From Symsagittifera roscoffensis (taxonomy: Eukaryota; Xenacoelomorpha; Acoela; Convolutidae): DNA of 64,000 nt. The translations under genes were made by a program, and so were the position numbers. The stretch spans positions 57,048,338 to 57,112,337 of the forward strand of contig NC_087064.1 in NCBI RefSeq assembly GCF_963678635.1, in the 5' to 3' direction. The notes under the pieces are model-generated. The model saw only the letters and a program-made list of their open reading frames with translations, was not told where the DNA came from and ran no database searches. Shown here piece after piece: positions 24,301-35,899 of the stretch (position 1 is its first letter; every line of letters begins with the position of its first letter).

Positions 24301-27300
24301 TGGAACAACTCAATTAAACTAAAAAAAAACGATTATTCAATTATTTTCTGATGTTAAGTTTTCATAAAAAAACAACATCAACCTTTTGCTTTTGAATTTC
24401 AATAAGTAACAAATTACAAGTATCTAGCTTGAAGTATAAAAATCATCATAATTACAGTGAATTTAAACACAATTAGACAGCTGACGAACCCATTGGGGCT
24501 ACTGAATGCTGCCCTATGGTGGAGGGCGCAGAAAACAAACACAGAAAAAAGAAACATGCCAAAAAGAAAAAATCCATTGAACTTATTGTTCCGATTTTCG
24601 AAGAAAACGGAATTATTGTTCCGACTTTCGAAGAAAGTGCGGAATGTTTGTTTGGTGTGTTTTTTATTCATCCAATTGTCGACTGTTTAACTAAGCATTT
24701 TGGACGGAATTTTTTCATACCATCTGACAGATATTGTTATACTGAGCTCAAACTTAAATTGATATTTCACCTTTGATCCTTTTCGCTAGTTATGGGGTTT
24801 TGAAAATTGCTAATTTGGGAAAATTAATACGCGATATAGTGTGTACTATAACACGCGTAAGGGGCGGATTATTGCGTTCCAAAGCGAATCTAGGCAAGGC
24901 ATTTGGTCGTATCATCAGAATACAAGACGCTGAATGCATCTCTCTGTAGTTTACATTAGGGTGTGGGGGATAAATTGGAAAAATATAAGAAAACCTTGGT
25001 TAATTTTTTAAAATTATTTTGTCAATTTTACAAAAAAAAACGTTTAAATTGGGCTTAAAAACTAGTCGGAACATTCAGGGCTTCGCCCTGATATACGAGC
25101 AGTCTTGTTACGCTTAAAATGGTTTTTTTTTATTCAGTCAATTTTCTCAATATTTTCTTTTTTCCAAAAACTATTCGATATGGATTGAGGGGTAGTCGGA
25201 ACAATCAGGGCTTTGCCCTGATATATGAGCAGTCTAGTTCTTAACTATTATACAATTGCATGCGCGCTTCCAATACTGCGGCTAAAATGCAAAACAATCT
25301 TTGAACTATCGAGAGTTATTTGTTTGAAATTGTTAGGTTCTAATTCGTGCGCAAGCAAAATTTAAAAGTTTAATTGAGGTTGTTACATTCTGAAAAATCA
25401 ATAGCCGTAGATCCTACAAGCGGCGATTTAACTACAAAATTTGAGCTGATTCATTAAAACTTATAAACCTTTACTGGCCGTACTCTCTCTCCATTGAGAG
25501 CCCTTTTCCCCAACGTAACCGATTGGGGCTAAATGCTTTGTAGACAGCCTACTGAGCCCATGCAGGAGAAACCGGTTAATAAGTCCAAATAGAGTTTCCA
25601 AAATGTATATATTTTTCGAAAAAATTTTCATAAGAAGACTCGGTTGCATATAATTAAGAAGATGCAATCCATCAAACTGCAAAGACAAAATTAATGAAAT
25701 CTTCATTAGTTAAAGTGTACACATCTCAAATACCACGAGCAAAATTACGAACATTCAAAAAACTATCTAAATGTATCGCTAACGAACTGTTTTGTCACAG
25801 AATATTGAAAAACTTCAGCAGCTTGTAAAGAAGTGATCCTCTTTGAGTATTCCTTTTTGATTTTTTCAAAAGTTGCAAGCTAACACGTTGAGAAAGCTCA
25901 AGTTGATATATTCAATTCATCAAAAAAATTCCAAGTGAATTCTTTACAAAGATTTCAGAATGATTTTTGATAACACGTATATACAGCTCAAGAACAGTTA
26001 GATATTTTGCTAGCCATTTGTTTTCTTTAACTTTCTTTCGACGAAGTCAGAAAAACTATCTGGTAATATGTTTTTTGGAATTTTGAAAGTTCATGCCTAA
26101 ATTCTTGCAAGACTAGCACTATAAAGATCGGAGAGCATAATTTATCTTCAACCAAAAAAGTTGATTTTTTTTTGCAGAGAACTTTAAACTTCAAATGAAA
26201 GGTCAAACCACGGAATTATTAGATTGAGCAAGAACAAACTTTTAACATTTCCCGTCTAATTTTAAATGAACCCGGAACTTCAAAAAGTTTAGAAGACCCA
26301 TGAGACCGATTCATCAAAAAAAGAACAAAAATTGACATAGCCATTCACAATTTCCATGTAAAATTTGATTAGTATACGGCTCATTACAATCCATTTTGAA
26401 GTGATTCATGAGGACTTATTGAGTCCATACACGGAAACAAAATATTTAGAGCAACCAATGATGTACGCTTTAAATATGCACAGTAATTGTTTTCAGAATA
26501 GTTTCCTTTCTCAAAGTTTCCCTTAACAAAGATGAAGTAGCCATTCGCACACAAGCGATAAAACTGCAAAAAGGAATCATAAAAACGGAAAAAGCGAGAA
26601 CACTAAAAAAATTTTGATCAGAACAAGAAGACGCTGATACTACAGGTTTAACATACATCCAGAACTAGGGACAACAGACACTTTCTCTAAAATTATCCAC
26701 CTCACCTTGTTTTCAACTGTATTTACTATTCTATTTTCTCAGATATTCATTACCCAATAAAACGCCTTCATAAAGATAAAAGCTTGATCATCTACTGGAT
26801 TGGAAAAAAGTTTACTGACCGTATAATACAACGCTCCAACCTCGCTTGTTTAAAATTGGAATCATAACGAAAGTAGAAACAATAATTTTTAACTGACTCC
26901 ACTGACATCCATGAAGCGGAACTAGAAAAGAAGCGTTTTGCATTTTTTCAAGGCCCAAAACTTTCATGTAAGCAGCTAAACACGTTTTGATAATTCCTCA
27001 TCTTACTCCCGGCCATGGGGATAAAAGTGTTGGCGATCTACCTGGAAACTCGTGTTTGAAATGCATGAGTCCTACATCGGCTGGGATGGAGTCGAAAGCA
27101 CAGCTACCCACCACCCACACTCCCTCCCGTCTAGCCTCGTCAGACCACTTCGCCTCAATCAACTCCAGAAACTACACAAGACAAAAAAGCTAAAGGATTA
27201 TCTTGATACGTACAAAGTTGACAACGCTTGTCTAGAAAAAAAACGACCAGTCAAATTGTCAAAAACCAACATGAGAAGCTTAAAAAACAGATTTCCATGT

Positions 27301-28721
27301 AATTCTAATTTTCTGATTTAAAACATAGTTTAAAAGGACCAGTTGGCAGCCTTGCTTACACGTTAATTGAATTGTTTTTATAAAATTCAAACACTTTATA
27401 GAATATTGCCATGATTAAACGATTTATTTATGTTTGAGCCGATTACGTTTTCACTATATCTTCTTTCAATTCTCAAAATCTTCTTCCAAGTCAAATTCGG
27501 CAAATTCGTAGAGAAGTTATCTTTCTACTTCTTCATAATTCAACTTACGTGAGGCTCTCCGCTGACATCCATATAGTGAGTTTTGGCCTCAAGAGCTGCC
27601 TTCACAACCTCTTCACCATAGAAGCGGAACTTAAAAACAACAAATATCCATCAAAACGTTTTCAGCATATGAGTTCGTTCAACTGAAAATATCATGTATT
27701 TTCACAACCACAAAAATTTTCGAAAACGTCGACTTTTTTTAGGTGGAACAAATTGATTTACCGAGCTCTCCCAAACCACTAAAGACCCTGATGTGACCAA
27801 AATTTCTTCACAATCGGCGGCTCTTAAATTGTCCAAATTGACACACTTTGACGCGTATTTCTTTCGAATTGTTGAAAAATGAAGTCGGCTTGATCAACAA
27901 AGTTTCTGGCTTTCGATCGTGAACGAACCTTTTTAAACAAAAATTAGTTCTTTTGAACTTTTCCTCTCACCGGTCCGACACAGTTGAGCACTAGTCTGGC
28001 AGACTTACACATGGCCACCAGGGACTTGTAGTTGGCCACATCAGCCTCCAACAACAACACGTCCTTCGCTTCTCCCTCGTACGCTATAAAACACATTTGA
28101 CTGATAGTTAATTCAGAATTGTTCACAAATTCGGTGACCTTGGGCATCTTAATCGGTCAAAAATATTGCGTTCAAGGTTCATCGGTTTTCCGATACATTT
28201 TTACGAGCTGAATTGAGTGATTCGTTGGTCAGAAAAAATGTCGCCATTAATTTGTCATAAACTATTAAAAAAACGGAGATAATTACAATTGTAGGGAAGT
28301 CCTTCATATAAGGTCGCTATGTTTTTTGAAAACTTTTTGGCGTCCTAAAAATGATTTAAAAACATTTCTTCAGTATTGAAATTTTATTCTGGTTCTACGG
28401 TGAGACGACTGGTAGCTTTCCAATGCTCACAAGGATTCATCTTTCCTAAGAATCAAAATCTTTTCTCACATATCCGACAACATTAAAGTTAGTTTAAAAC
28501 ACAAGAGTCTTATATCACTAACAGGGATTGATTTTTACTGACTCAGCGATCACTTTCTCTATTTTGGCTTTACTCCTTCCAGCCACTGCAACCTCACTGC
28601 CCTGGAATCGGGAGAGGGCATTCTCAAACACGATTTGACCAGTGACACCTGTCACTCCAAATATCACTATCTCTCTCCTCCCACTGTGGTCCACTGCAGA
28701 AGGTTTACCAACATTCATCAT
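15396..28721 (-). CDS. SCCPDH: Saccharopine dehydrogenase-like oxidoreductase, 11 coding exons
   Basis: Exons on the minus strand: 28721-28523, 28083-27971, 27629-27549, 27171-27042, 22340-22160, 21419-21305, 20961-20842, 20597-20541, 18907-18793, 16554-16473, 15516-15396 (TAG). All introns are GT-AG, phases agree at every junction, and the spliced length is 1314 nt, or 437 residues (human SCCPDH is 429). Exon 1 has the Rossmann glycines (V-I-F-G-V-T-G-V-T-G, residues 19-28) and V-A-V-A-G-R-S. Exon 2 ends V-L-N-C-V-G-P. Exon 4 has G-S-C-A-F-D-S-I-P-A-D-V-G. Exon 6 has C-I-P-F-M-G-S-D. Exon 7 holds a hydrophobic, membrane-like segment (about residues 280-303). The C-terminus has G-G-V-Y-T-P-G and an acidic S-S-S-E-D-E end. 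The family is NAD(P)-binding and often found on membranes or lipid droplets; its substrate is unsettled. The ATG directly follows a TTCTAG acceptor. Confidence 0.95.
17786..17860 (+). ncRNA. tRNA-like SINE head with Pol III terminator
   Basis: TGGCCTAGAGGTAACG matches an A box and GGGGCTCAAGTCCCGGTC contains a B box. A 5 bp T stem (CTGGG/CCCGG) still pairs, but the acceptor ends do not. It is followed at once by a T9 run that would stop RNA polymerase III. It sits in SCCPDH intron 9 on the opposite strand to the gene. Read as a tRNA-derived SINE or tRNA pseudogene. Confidence 0.5.
18590..18730 (+). repeat. Dispersed repeat family Q, partial copy
   Basis: Shares the AAATTTGAGCGTGAACA block and the preceding GTGAGC(C)TTAAAAA(G)AAATCAC stretch with the copy at 9250-9330. 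It lies just downstream of SCCPDH exon 9 within intron 9. Confidence 0.45.
19165..19330 (+). repeat. Dispersed repeat family Q, partial copy
   Basis: Contains CAGTTGAAAAAAGTCAATGA and GACGTTTTTGATAAAATTAA, the 5' blocks of family Q as seen at 9020-9130 and 60790-60830. It lies in SCCPDH intron 8. Confidence 0.45.
19652..20383. mobile_element. Tc1/mariner-type foldback MITE, 732 bp, in SCCPDH intron 8
   Basis: Left arm 19652-~19964 and right arm ~20070-20383 are near-perfect inverted copies of about 313 bp around a spacer of about 105 bp. The ends are CAGTGCTGATTTAAATTAAC and its complement, flanked on both sides by TA (19650-19651 and 20384-20385). TA duplication plus CAGTG termini is the signature of Tc1/mariner insertion. 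The arms encode the same accidental peptide in opposite directions, and no transposase is present, so the element is non-autonomous. Transcribed within the SCCPDH pre-mRNA, the arms would fold into a very long hairpin. Confidence 0.88.
20681..20775. repeat. Pair of short direct repeats
   Basis: GACGATAAGTTTCCTTGTGT near 20681 and GACGATGAGTTTGCTTGTGT near 20752, about 71 bases apart, lie in SCCPDH intron 7. Nothing else is recognised there. Confidence 0.5.
22669..22955. mobile_element. MITE, 287 bp, with ~28 bp terminal inverted repeats and 6 bp target duplication
   Basis: Left end CGGTGATATATTACAATAGG at 22669 and its complement at the right end (to 22955). The flanks are AATGAC on both sides (22663-22668 and 22956-22961), a clean 6 bp direct duplication. 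The inside is AT-rich without an ORF. A non-autonomous DNA transposon is the natural reading; I cannot name the superfamily from these ends. Confidence 0.8.
23190..23720 (-). repeat. Inverted copy A of a dispersed repeat
   Basis: Read on the minus strand, it repeats the block order of 24590-25240: TTGTTCCG(A/T)CTTTCGAAGAAA, a GTGTGTTTTTTTCA-type stretch, a GACAAATTTTTTATACC-like block and a CAAAAACTATTCGATAT...GTCGGAACA...GAGCAGTCT end. The two copies face each other about 900 bp apart. No transposase-like frame is visible. Confidence 0.6.
23690..23820 (-). CDS. Short ORF of coding-like composition, unrecognised
   Basis: The first 43 codons of an 84-residue minus-strand frame (start 23820) are rich in Ser, Gly, Thr and Arg (T-R-G-L-S-S-T-G-L-S-R-P-T-D-D-G), with much higher GC than the surroundings. 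After about 23690 the frame runs into repeat copy A. It could be a nested or alternative exon in SCCPDH intron 4, or host sequence carried by the repeat. I see no clear splice donor at the edge of the GC-rich part. Confidence 0.25.
24590..25240 (+). repeat. Copy B of the same repeat, with an internal CAGGGCTTCGCCCTG hairpin duplicated
   Basis: Plus-strand counterpart of copy A. Its 3' part has two copies of a ~43 bp unit (about 25065-25110 and 25194-25237): GTCGGAACA, then the hairpin CAGGGCTTCGCCCTG (second copy CAGGGCTTTGCCCTG), then ATATACGAGCAGTCT. The hairpin stem is perfect over 6 bp in both. Confidence 0.6.
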
Positions 28722-28834
28722 CTAGAATTGTAAAAGATAGACATCGGACTGCTTGGAAAGAGCTAGGGGACCCTGGAGTATCCAATTGACCATATTTACG
28801 ACGATTCAATGATAGTTCCATCAGTGATAGAATT

Positions 28835-29080
28835 GGAAGAGCTTGTTCCGACCATTGAAAATGGGGACGAACTTCGTATTTTTTTTCTTTTTGTTTTCCA
28901 CGCAAAATCAGCTACTACATATAATCATCGGACTGGGTTGAGTGATATATCATAATAAAGCCCTTTCAGTCGCGATTCAAAGGACAAAAAAAATTCAAAA
29001 AGATTTTCCGTGTCGAGAAAAAGTGTAGTTTTTTTTTGTTTTTATTGTTATTTGTCTTCAAAAGTTGTTTTCCAATTTGC
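28835..29080 (+). repeat. Dispersed repeat family P, copy 1
   Basis: Contains TTGTTCCGACCATTGAAAAT, TTTTCCACGCAAAATCAG and CCCTTTCAGTCGCGATTC in that order. The same series is at 29605-29835 and, reversed, at 50120-50345 and 54595-54800, with partial copies at 16180-16290, 47130-47200 and 49535-49610. No ORF. It lies just upstream of SCCPDH. Confidence 0.6.
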
Positions 29081-29604
29081 ATATTTTACAATGACTGACG
29101 AAAATGACTAAGCTCTACTTTTTCACTCAGATTTTTTATCACACCACGCCCAAAAAACGACACTAATTTGAAAAAACAATTTTGTTGTAATTTTTTAAGA
29201 CTGGTCGGAATATTGTGCTACTTGCAGAGTAACCGGCTACCCTTGTTGGAATTTGCAAACAAATTATATCATACTTGTTTTGCTGATTTAAAAAAATTGA
29301 AACTTCGATTATGCACACGTTCTCCTGAAAGCCCAATTTGTAAAAAACGGCACTTGGCACTTTTTATTTAGCGACTTAAAAAGAGTTAGTTATACGTTCC
29401 AATTTTAATATTTTGCGGCATTCCGAATGATCGATTACAACACTATAATCTGATTAGTTCGACTTATCAAACGCTAAAAGAAAAAACTAAATTTCAAATT
29501 TGAGCTTGTCCAACTTATCTATCTATTTAGACATTATAATGAAAAAAGTAACATTTATTAGATTGCTTAACACCTATAAAAAATTCAGAGTAGATCTCAA
29601 AGTG

Positions 29605-29835
29605 GAATTTATTGTTCCGACCATTTGAAAAATGGAGAGGAACTTTGCGTTCGGGTGTTTTTAGTTATTTTTTCTTTTTCTTTTCCACCCAAAATCAGGT
29701 ACCACAAATAATTATCGGAATGGGGCGAGTGATACATCATATTAAAACCGTTTCAATCGTGATTCGAACGACATTAAAAAATGTTAAACATTTTTTCACA
29801 GTGTCGAGACAAACCGGTTTGAAACTTTTGATTTT
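29605..29835 (+). repeat. Dispersed repeat family P, copy 2
   Basis: Begins ATTGTTCCGACCATTTGAAA and runs through TTTTCCACCCAAAATCAGGT and TTTCAATCGTGATTCGAACG to AAACCGGTTTGAAACTTTTG. A TGTCGAGACAAACCGG end is shared with the reversed copy at 50140. Confidence 0.6.
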
Positions 29836-29839
29836 TGGT

Positions 29840-31970
29840 CTAATTTCGAACTAATATGGTGTGAGCGTAATGCTTACAATAGCTTATTTAAGCTGAGTTT
29901 AAGTCGTGAAAACTTACTTGTACTCAAATAAAAGGTAGTTTTTGGAGTTTTCTAGAGCCATTTTGTAAACAAAGGTTAAAAATTCCAATAATTAAAAAAA
30001 AATTACAATTTTTGTTTTGTTTTTCTAGTTGATTTTTTTCAAAAACTGTTTGCCTAATGGCCTTTTTTACTATGACTGTCAAATATGCCTAACTTTTTTT
30101 CCTGCCACGACACTAATTTGAAAAAAAAAGTTTTTGCTTTTTCGACTGTGGTCGAAACATTCTGTGCTACTTGCACAAGAACCGCCTATTCTTTGTTTAA
30201 AGTTTGTAATATGCTAAAACTTAAGCAAAACTTCCATTAACAATGTTCCTCCTAAAAATTTTAGAGCAAAACATGCTTGAGAATTAAATTAGTTTTACAG
30301 AGGCAAAGCATCGCTCCGCATTACTCGCGCTACACGGAAAAAGTGATTCTACAAGGTTAAAAAACATTACAGATTTTTTTTTACTTTCAAGGAATTTGCG
30401 AGATTAACATTTGTTAGACGTACAATTGAATACATAGGCTATTTGAACATTAAAAAGCAGCTCTTTAACAGCTCAGGCTAGTGAGTAGAAACATAGTTAA
30501 CAGACAATTGGAGAAACTTCAATGAACTAAAGCAAACCAAAAAAAACTGATTCTTTTGGAAATGAGTTTCCAGAGAAAAATTTTTTTATAACCCTCAAGC
30601 TCACGAAATTTTAAGAAACATTTAAATTGGCAAGTTCAGGGCTGCGAAATCTTAAAGTTGAAATCCACTATCAAAATAAAAACTGCGCAACGTTTTTTTG
30701 CGCCATTTGCACATTTTAAACGGGAGAACGTACTTTGTCTTGCTTTTAGCAAATGGAATCGAATTGAGAGAAAAAATAATCAAACTTGAGTGAGTTCACA
30801 TATTTTGAACACTTTTGAGAAAAAATCAGCACGATTTAGTTCAGTGCCTACAGACATAGAAACAAGACAAAAGGACCATTCAATTCATATTCAGCTAGCC
30901 TCTGTTATCCAGTGAGACAGCTGGTAATAATGAGAAATTGTACATGTTCCGACTGCCACTACTGTCTATAAAAAAAATTTATTTGAAAAAAAAAGATGAA
31001 CTTGAAAAAAAAAACGATAAGAAAATTCCAGACTTTTCAAGTCTTCTAATCCCCCATCAATGCCGCTATTTAAACATATAAACTGATATTATGAAATTCG
31101 CTTCGCCTAGTAGAAGCTATTTAAATGGCAACATTGCAAAATATTGCAAAATCATCATGCCCAACTAGGGTTGTTTGTTGCTTCAACTTCGAACAAACTA
31201 GCAGTGGTGGCTTTCTGTGAAATTTGTCTTAGGAAAAATGATCAGATTAATGTAAATGGCATAGAAGATATCCGAAAAGAGTTATCAATCACTAAAATCA
31301 AGTTTGGTGTAGTGGCATTTGTGAAAAGAGAAAAATTATTCACTATGTACTTGAATCGAACTCGTTGGATGAAAAAATTAAGATCATCCGTTGTTTGAAG
31401 ACCACCGTCAATTAAGTCATCCATCTTTTTTCTCCAACTTTATTTCAGACAAGTTTTAGGTAGGTGACTTTGAGATGATCTATCTGTTCAATACATTATC
31501 AGATGCGATTATTGACGAGTACGAAATATAAATTTATTTTTCAAAAAATTCCATTGGAGATTAACATAATACGCAAAACAACAAGCCCTTGATATGATTC
31601 GATCACTTCATATCCAGAAAACAACTGAGCTGTGACATCTTTTATTGATCACTACGGATTTTGAAAAATAACGAAGAAAAAGTTTGACACAGAGCCGAAG
31701 CGGAGCTTCTCAACACATGCGGTACAACAAAAACATAGCGTTTCAAAAAAGTGAATATAAAAAGAGACGGAGGTTGGATTTAGTTGGAAAAAAATGCTTG
31801 AAAAAATCGCTCTAATAATTAACTTCGATTATCAAACGGCAACTATCTAGAGCCTAAACCAAAGAACTCTCATAATAAAATTTTGAGCTATAAGGTTGAG
31901 AGAATTTTTACAGAACATGTTTTATTGGTGGGATACGATAAAAATTTCGGAAAATGAGAAAAAAGCAGGT
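29840..31970. other. Intergenic stretch with family Q copy at 30490-30830
   Basis: Family Q blocks (GAAACTTCAATGAACTAAAG, then an AATGAGTTTCCAGAG region) can be followed from about 30490 to 30830. An 84-residue plus-strand frame at 31144-31398 has some coding look but I do not recognise it. The remainder is AT-rich with A and T runs. Confidence 0.4.
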
Positions 31971-32900
31971 ATTTTTCCTCAAAAAAAATAGGGCGCAACC
32001 GTTTATGCAGGGAACATCTCTACACCATGTTCTTTCAAATCAATCAATAACCTCAGAATTGGCGGGCAGTGTTTGAAAAAGTAAAAAATTCTAAGAAACG
32101 ATCAAAACTCAAATAATGTAACTTTTCGGAAAATTAAGTCTACTTTGGTACAGAAATTGGGGCGTAGCCTTTTTTCCGATTGTTTCTTTAAATCCAGATT
32201 TGGGAGTGTAGTTTTTGAGCACAGTCAAAAAAATGTATTTTGTGAGGCCTTCAATAATTTAGATAAAAAATTAGGTCAAAAGGTGTAGCCGCTTGTGCAA
32301 GGAAAAACCCCAAAACCAGTTTTATCGATTTAACCATTAATCCCAGATATGAGATATTAATTTTCCAGAAAAATAAAGGGCGAAAAGTTTGAAAAGATGC
32401 TCAAACGGTCAAAAATGGCCTTTTTTGAGGTCATGAGTTTTTTCAATATAAATAAAGTCATAGCGGCTTTTACATAAAAGATCCCCGAAAAAACATTTTC
32501 CCCTTAATACCAGATTTGGCGAGGTGGTCTCTGAAAATGAACAGCGAAGTCTAATAAAAATTGAGTCAAATATTCTCTCCAATGAATATTTCGAAAGCCG
32601 TTGAAGGCGGAAAAAAATAAAAAGACTAGGGATATATGCAGACACACAATGTAGTAGCTGGTCTTTTCATTGGTACCAATTGCTTGAAAATCGAATTAGT
32701 AGTTGCCAAGAACAATTTAAGCGAAAAATGCAAAAAAATTCAAAGCGTCTCAAAAAGATAAAAAGACATGAATTAAATCCCCGACATTCTCATAATAGCT
32801 GATTTTGTCAAGCAGGAACTTCATGATTCAGCCAATAAAACATAAGTTGAAACCGCTTAATAAAAAAAAACTTTGAAAATTGACAAATTACAGAACTTCC
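31970..32900. repeat. Tandem array of diverged ~120-175 bp units
   Basis: Units are phased on a GGCGTAGCCGCTTTTGCAAGGAAAA-type block (shorter variants near 31989, 32160, 32283, 32454 and weakly 32850), followed by AAAACC...TTTT(A/T)AATC and CCAGATTTGGGAG. Four or five copies are visible. The unit differs from the 9.7 kb array and from the GCCATATCTCGAAAACCAAA family. Confidence 0.5.
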
Positions 32901-33440
32901 CTTTATAGTAGGAAAAAACATTTAAAATCAATATGAAATCCATGATCATAAATAAAACCGATAAAACATTACTAAATAAAATAAACTCAAATAAAAAAAA
33001 ACGAAAACTAACCGACGTAAACTAGACCGAAAACCACGAATCCGAAAAAGCATCAAAATTTTTTCCAGAAACTTATTTGAGAAAAAATACTACCGGAATC
33101 AGACTACACATATTTACTACCTACGATAAGATAGTTCTATGTGAGCTTTCAATAATTGAGCATGTCTTGGTTAACCATTCCAATAAAATTTTCTATTCTG
33201 TGAACAAAATTATTTAAGTGAAAAAAGTCGAAAGGGTAAATAACGAGAGCTAAAATACTTGTACTAAAAACCACTTAAAGTACGTACACAGAACTCTCGG
33301 AAGAGATAACTCTGACAGAAAACTAGCATTACTAGCAGAGAAAAACATCCAAAAATTTTGCAAGCTGAAAAATTCAGCAAAAATAGCAACAAAACAGTCT
33401 GCTCAAAATCAGTCATTCATCCCGTCTATCAAAAATACAA

Positions 33441-33590
33441 GGTATGGTATACTGCAAGTTTCAGTGTTAGGACCTTTACTGTTTTTATATGAAAAATCCA
33501 GCCGAAATATCAACCACTGGAAATTACTCTTTGCGGATAGTAAAACTACGAGAAGCAGCGATTCAGAAACATCTAAGAATGAATTTCGAC
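33441..33590 (+). pseudogene. LINE reverse transcriptase relic (motifs B and C)
   Basis: One plus-strand frame reads Q-V-S-V-L-G-P-L-L-F-L-Y and about 20 residues later L-L-F-A-D-S-K-T-T, matching RT motif B (P-Q-G-S-V-L-G-P-L-L-F) and motif C (F-A-D-D). The second catalytic Asp is Ser and the usual spacing is shortened, so it is a dead fragment. The flanks give no further motif. Confidence 0.6.
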
Positions 33591-33699
33591 CAGAATACTG
33601 AATAAATGACTGATGCAATTTTTGATGCCTAAAATTTTTGATGTCTGTAATTTTTTTTAGATAACGCAAATCAATAAGGTAAAAAAACAAGATTGAACA

Positions 33700-34480
33700 A
33701 GAAGGTAGATATGGTTTAAAAACGTGAAAATTTGCGTTAACATTCTAGTAACATTAACGTTTACAGGTCAGCCGCGCAGCCAATTTCGTCTAACTTAGCC
33801 TGAAAATCAAAATTATGCAGACCAGTTTTTCAAGACAGAAACGATTTTTTTCATTAAAAGAATCTACTTTTTAAAAATCCGAATCACCACCAATAGGGCT
33901 TCAATATGCTACAACACTAGATGCACTAGAAATACTCAAAAAAAGAGACTCATTAATAGTTCTTTTCCACCGTTGAAAGTTTGGGACAAAAAGAATAACC
34001 GTTTGCGATTGAAGAGTTGCAAAATTACCAACACCAGTCACGTTTTCAGAACGACCTTGAAACTGCAAATACATTTTCAAGTTTCAATTTTTTCGTAATT
34101 GTTAATCCTTTTTATTTCAGGGTGTGAAATGTAGCCAGCCAATCACAACTTGCTTAATACCCAAAAGAAACAACCACCACAATAACATTTTAGTATTGAG
34201 TATAAATTCGCCTATTCATCAGTCTAAATGGTCAAAAGCGGAATATTGAAACTATTTTTATCGACATTAAAAAATGTAATTTTTTCATTGTAGATCGGAT
34301 CACGGTAGAAAAAGCTCAAATATGATGCCTCATTCAACCCCACGTGACTTTCATTTGTGTACCTGATTTTGTGTGGAACAAAGCAATCAACCGAATCCAA
34401 AACTTTTCCTGACTTTCGTTGATCGGAACAAAATCGAAATTGATTTTAAATCAAAAATATATCGATGCGGATCATGTATA
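33700..34480. other. Intergenic stretch, no gene seen
   Basis: AT-rich. Weak family P similarity lies at 34300-34420 (TTTGTGTACCTGATTTTGTG). Nothing else supported. Confidence 0.4.
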
Positions 34481-35890
34481 TTAGCGTGTAACGCACCTTC
34501 GCTGCTTCGAATTTTTAACAGCTCATAAAAACCGCATGTATTGAAAAATAATTTGCACCTTCTGAGAGTAATTACAGGATTCATAATTACAAATTTTGCT
34601 AAGTTTTTTTTTCAAGATTTTTTATTAGCTTCTTTGAAAAAATTTAAAATGAACTACGAAACGTCACATCTCGGAAACTAAAAGCAATTGAGCAATCGCA
34701 TTTATACGCAAGATTTGCAACTCCTGAGAGTACTCTTGCAGTACCCAACTAAAACGTTGGGAAACTTCATTTTGAGAAACTTCAAACTTAAGTTTTCAAA
34801 AAAAAAAGATTTTTTTTGAAAACCAGACAAAAATCACACCTCAAAAACTACCAAGATTTCAGCAGTCTTATTTGAAGGCAAATATTCGCAATCCTTGACA
34901 TAACTTTGACAGCACACAACTACAGGGTTGGGAATTTCAATTTTGTGAATTATTTTGTAATTTGAGTTTTCTGAAAACTTTGAAAAAAAAAAATCAAAAA
35001 AATCGTCGTATCTCGTAAGCTAAACATATTTGGGTATTAACAATTGTAGGCCAAAATTGCAACCCCTGAGATTACTCTGACAGTCCCCAGTTACAGGTTA
35101 GAAATTTCAAATTTTGAAAAAGTTTTAATTTGTTTTCGGAAAATTTTTTGAAAAAAATCACAAAAAAACGTCATATCTGGAAAACTACAAGGTTTTGAGC
35201 AGTCAGATTTGGAGGTAAAAATCGCAATTTTTGAAAGTACCCTGACAGAACCTCACTAAACATAGGCGATTTTCAAATTTTCAAGAAAAAAAGTTTTCTG
35301 AAACTTTTTGAAAAAATCCTTAAAAACGTCATATCTCGAAGACTACAAGAATTTTAGCAGTCATATTCTGAGGTAGGATTCGCAACCCCTGAGAGTACCC
35401 TCACAGTTTCCAACAACAAGATTGAGATGTTCAACGTTTTGTGGAATTTTTTAACATCTAAGTTTTTCTGAATATTTTTGAAAAAAATCATGAAAACGTC
35501 ATATGTCGAAAACTACAAGGATTTGAGAAGTGAGATTTGGAGGCAAGAGTCGCAACCCCTGAGAGTACTCTAACAGCACCCAACTACAGGATCAGAATTT
35601 CAAAAATTGAGAATTTTTTTAAATTTAATTTTCTATCTCGAAAATTGCCGTATCTCGTAAGCTAAAAGGATTTGGTTATTCATATATGGAGGCCAGAATC
35701 GCAAAACCTGGGAAAACCCTGACAGCATCCCACAATTGGGTTGCTACTTTCAATTTTGATGAAATAAACTCTGAATTTAGACTGCAAAATCGAAAAAATA
35801 ATCGTAACCATTGCAATATACCTTATAGCTTAAACGTGCAAAAAATCTTTTGTTGAACATGCAAAAATAATACGTTGAAAAAGCTTAAAC
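34480..35890 (+). mobile_element. Composite satellite element, copy A
   Basis: The left edge carries CGCACCTTCGCTGCTTCGAA (34491), a diverged form of the family's CGCACCTACGGTGCTTCAAA. An array of seven ~150-173 bp monomers follows, phased on (G)TCATATCTCGAAAACTA at about 34665, 34835, 35008, 35171, 35330, 35497 and 35647. The right end (about 35805-35890) has ACCTTATAGCTTAAACGTGC and ACGTTGAAAAAGCTTAAACA, matching the right ends of copies B, C and D. No ORF. Confidence 0.7.
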
Positions 35891-35899
35891 ATGACGAGA

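Larger units (their letters stand above)
22341..27041. other. SCCPDH intron 4, 4.7 kb, repeat-filled
   Basis: It holds the MITE at 22669-22955, the inverted pair of repeat copies at 23190-23720 and 24590-25240, and AT-rich DNA from 25250 to 27040 where short ORFs (for example 25461-25706 and 26384-26658, minus strand) show no coding character I trust. Confidence 0.75.

Noticed and set aside
27944-28147. Minus frame with ATG at 28147 as a start for an SCCPDH exon
   Set aside because: A TTTTATAG acceptor at 28084 joins exon 1 in frame and gives the expected spacing before V-L-N-C-V-G-P.
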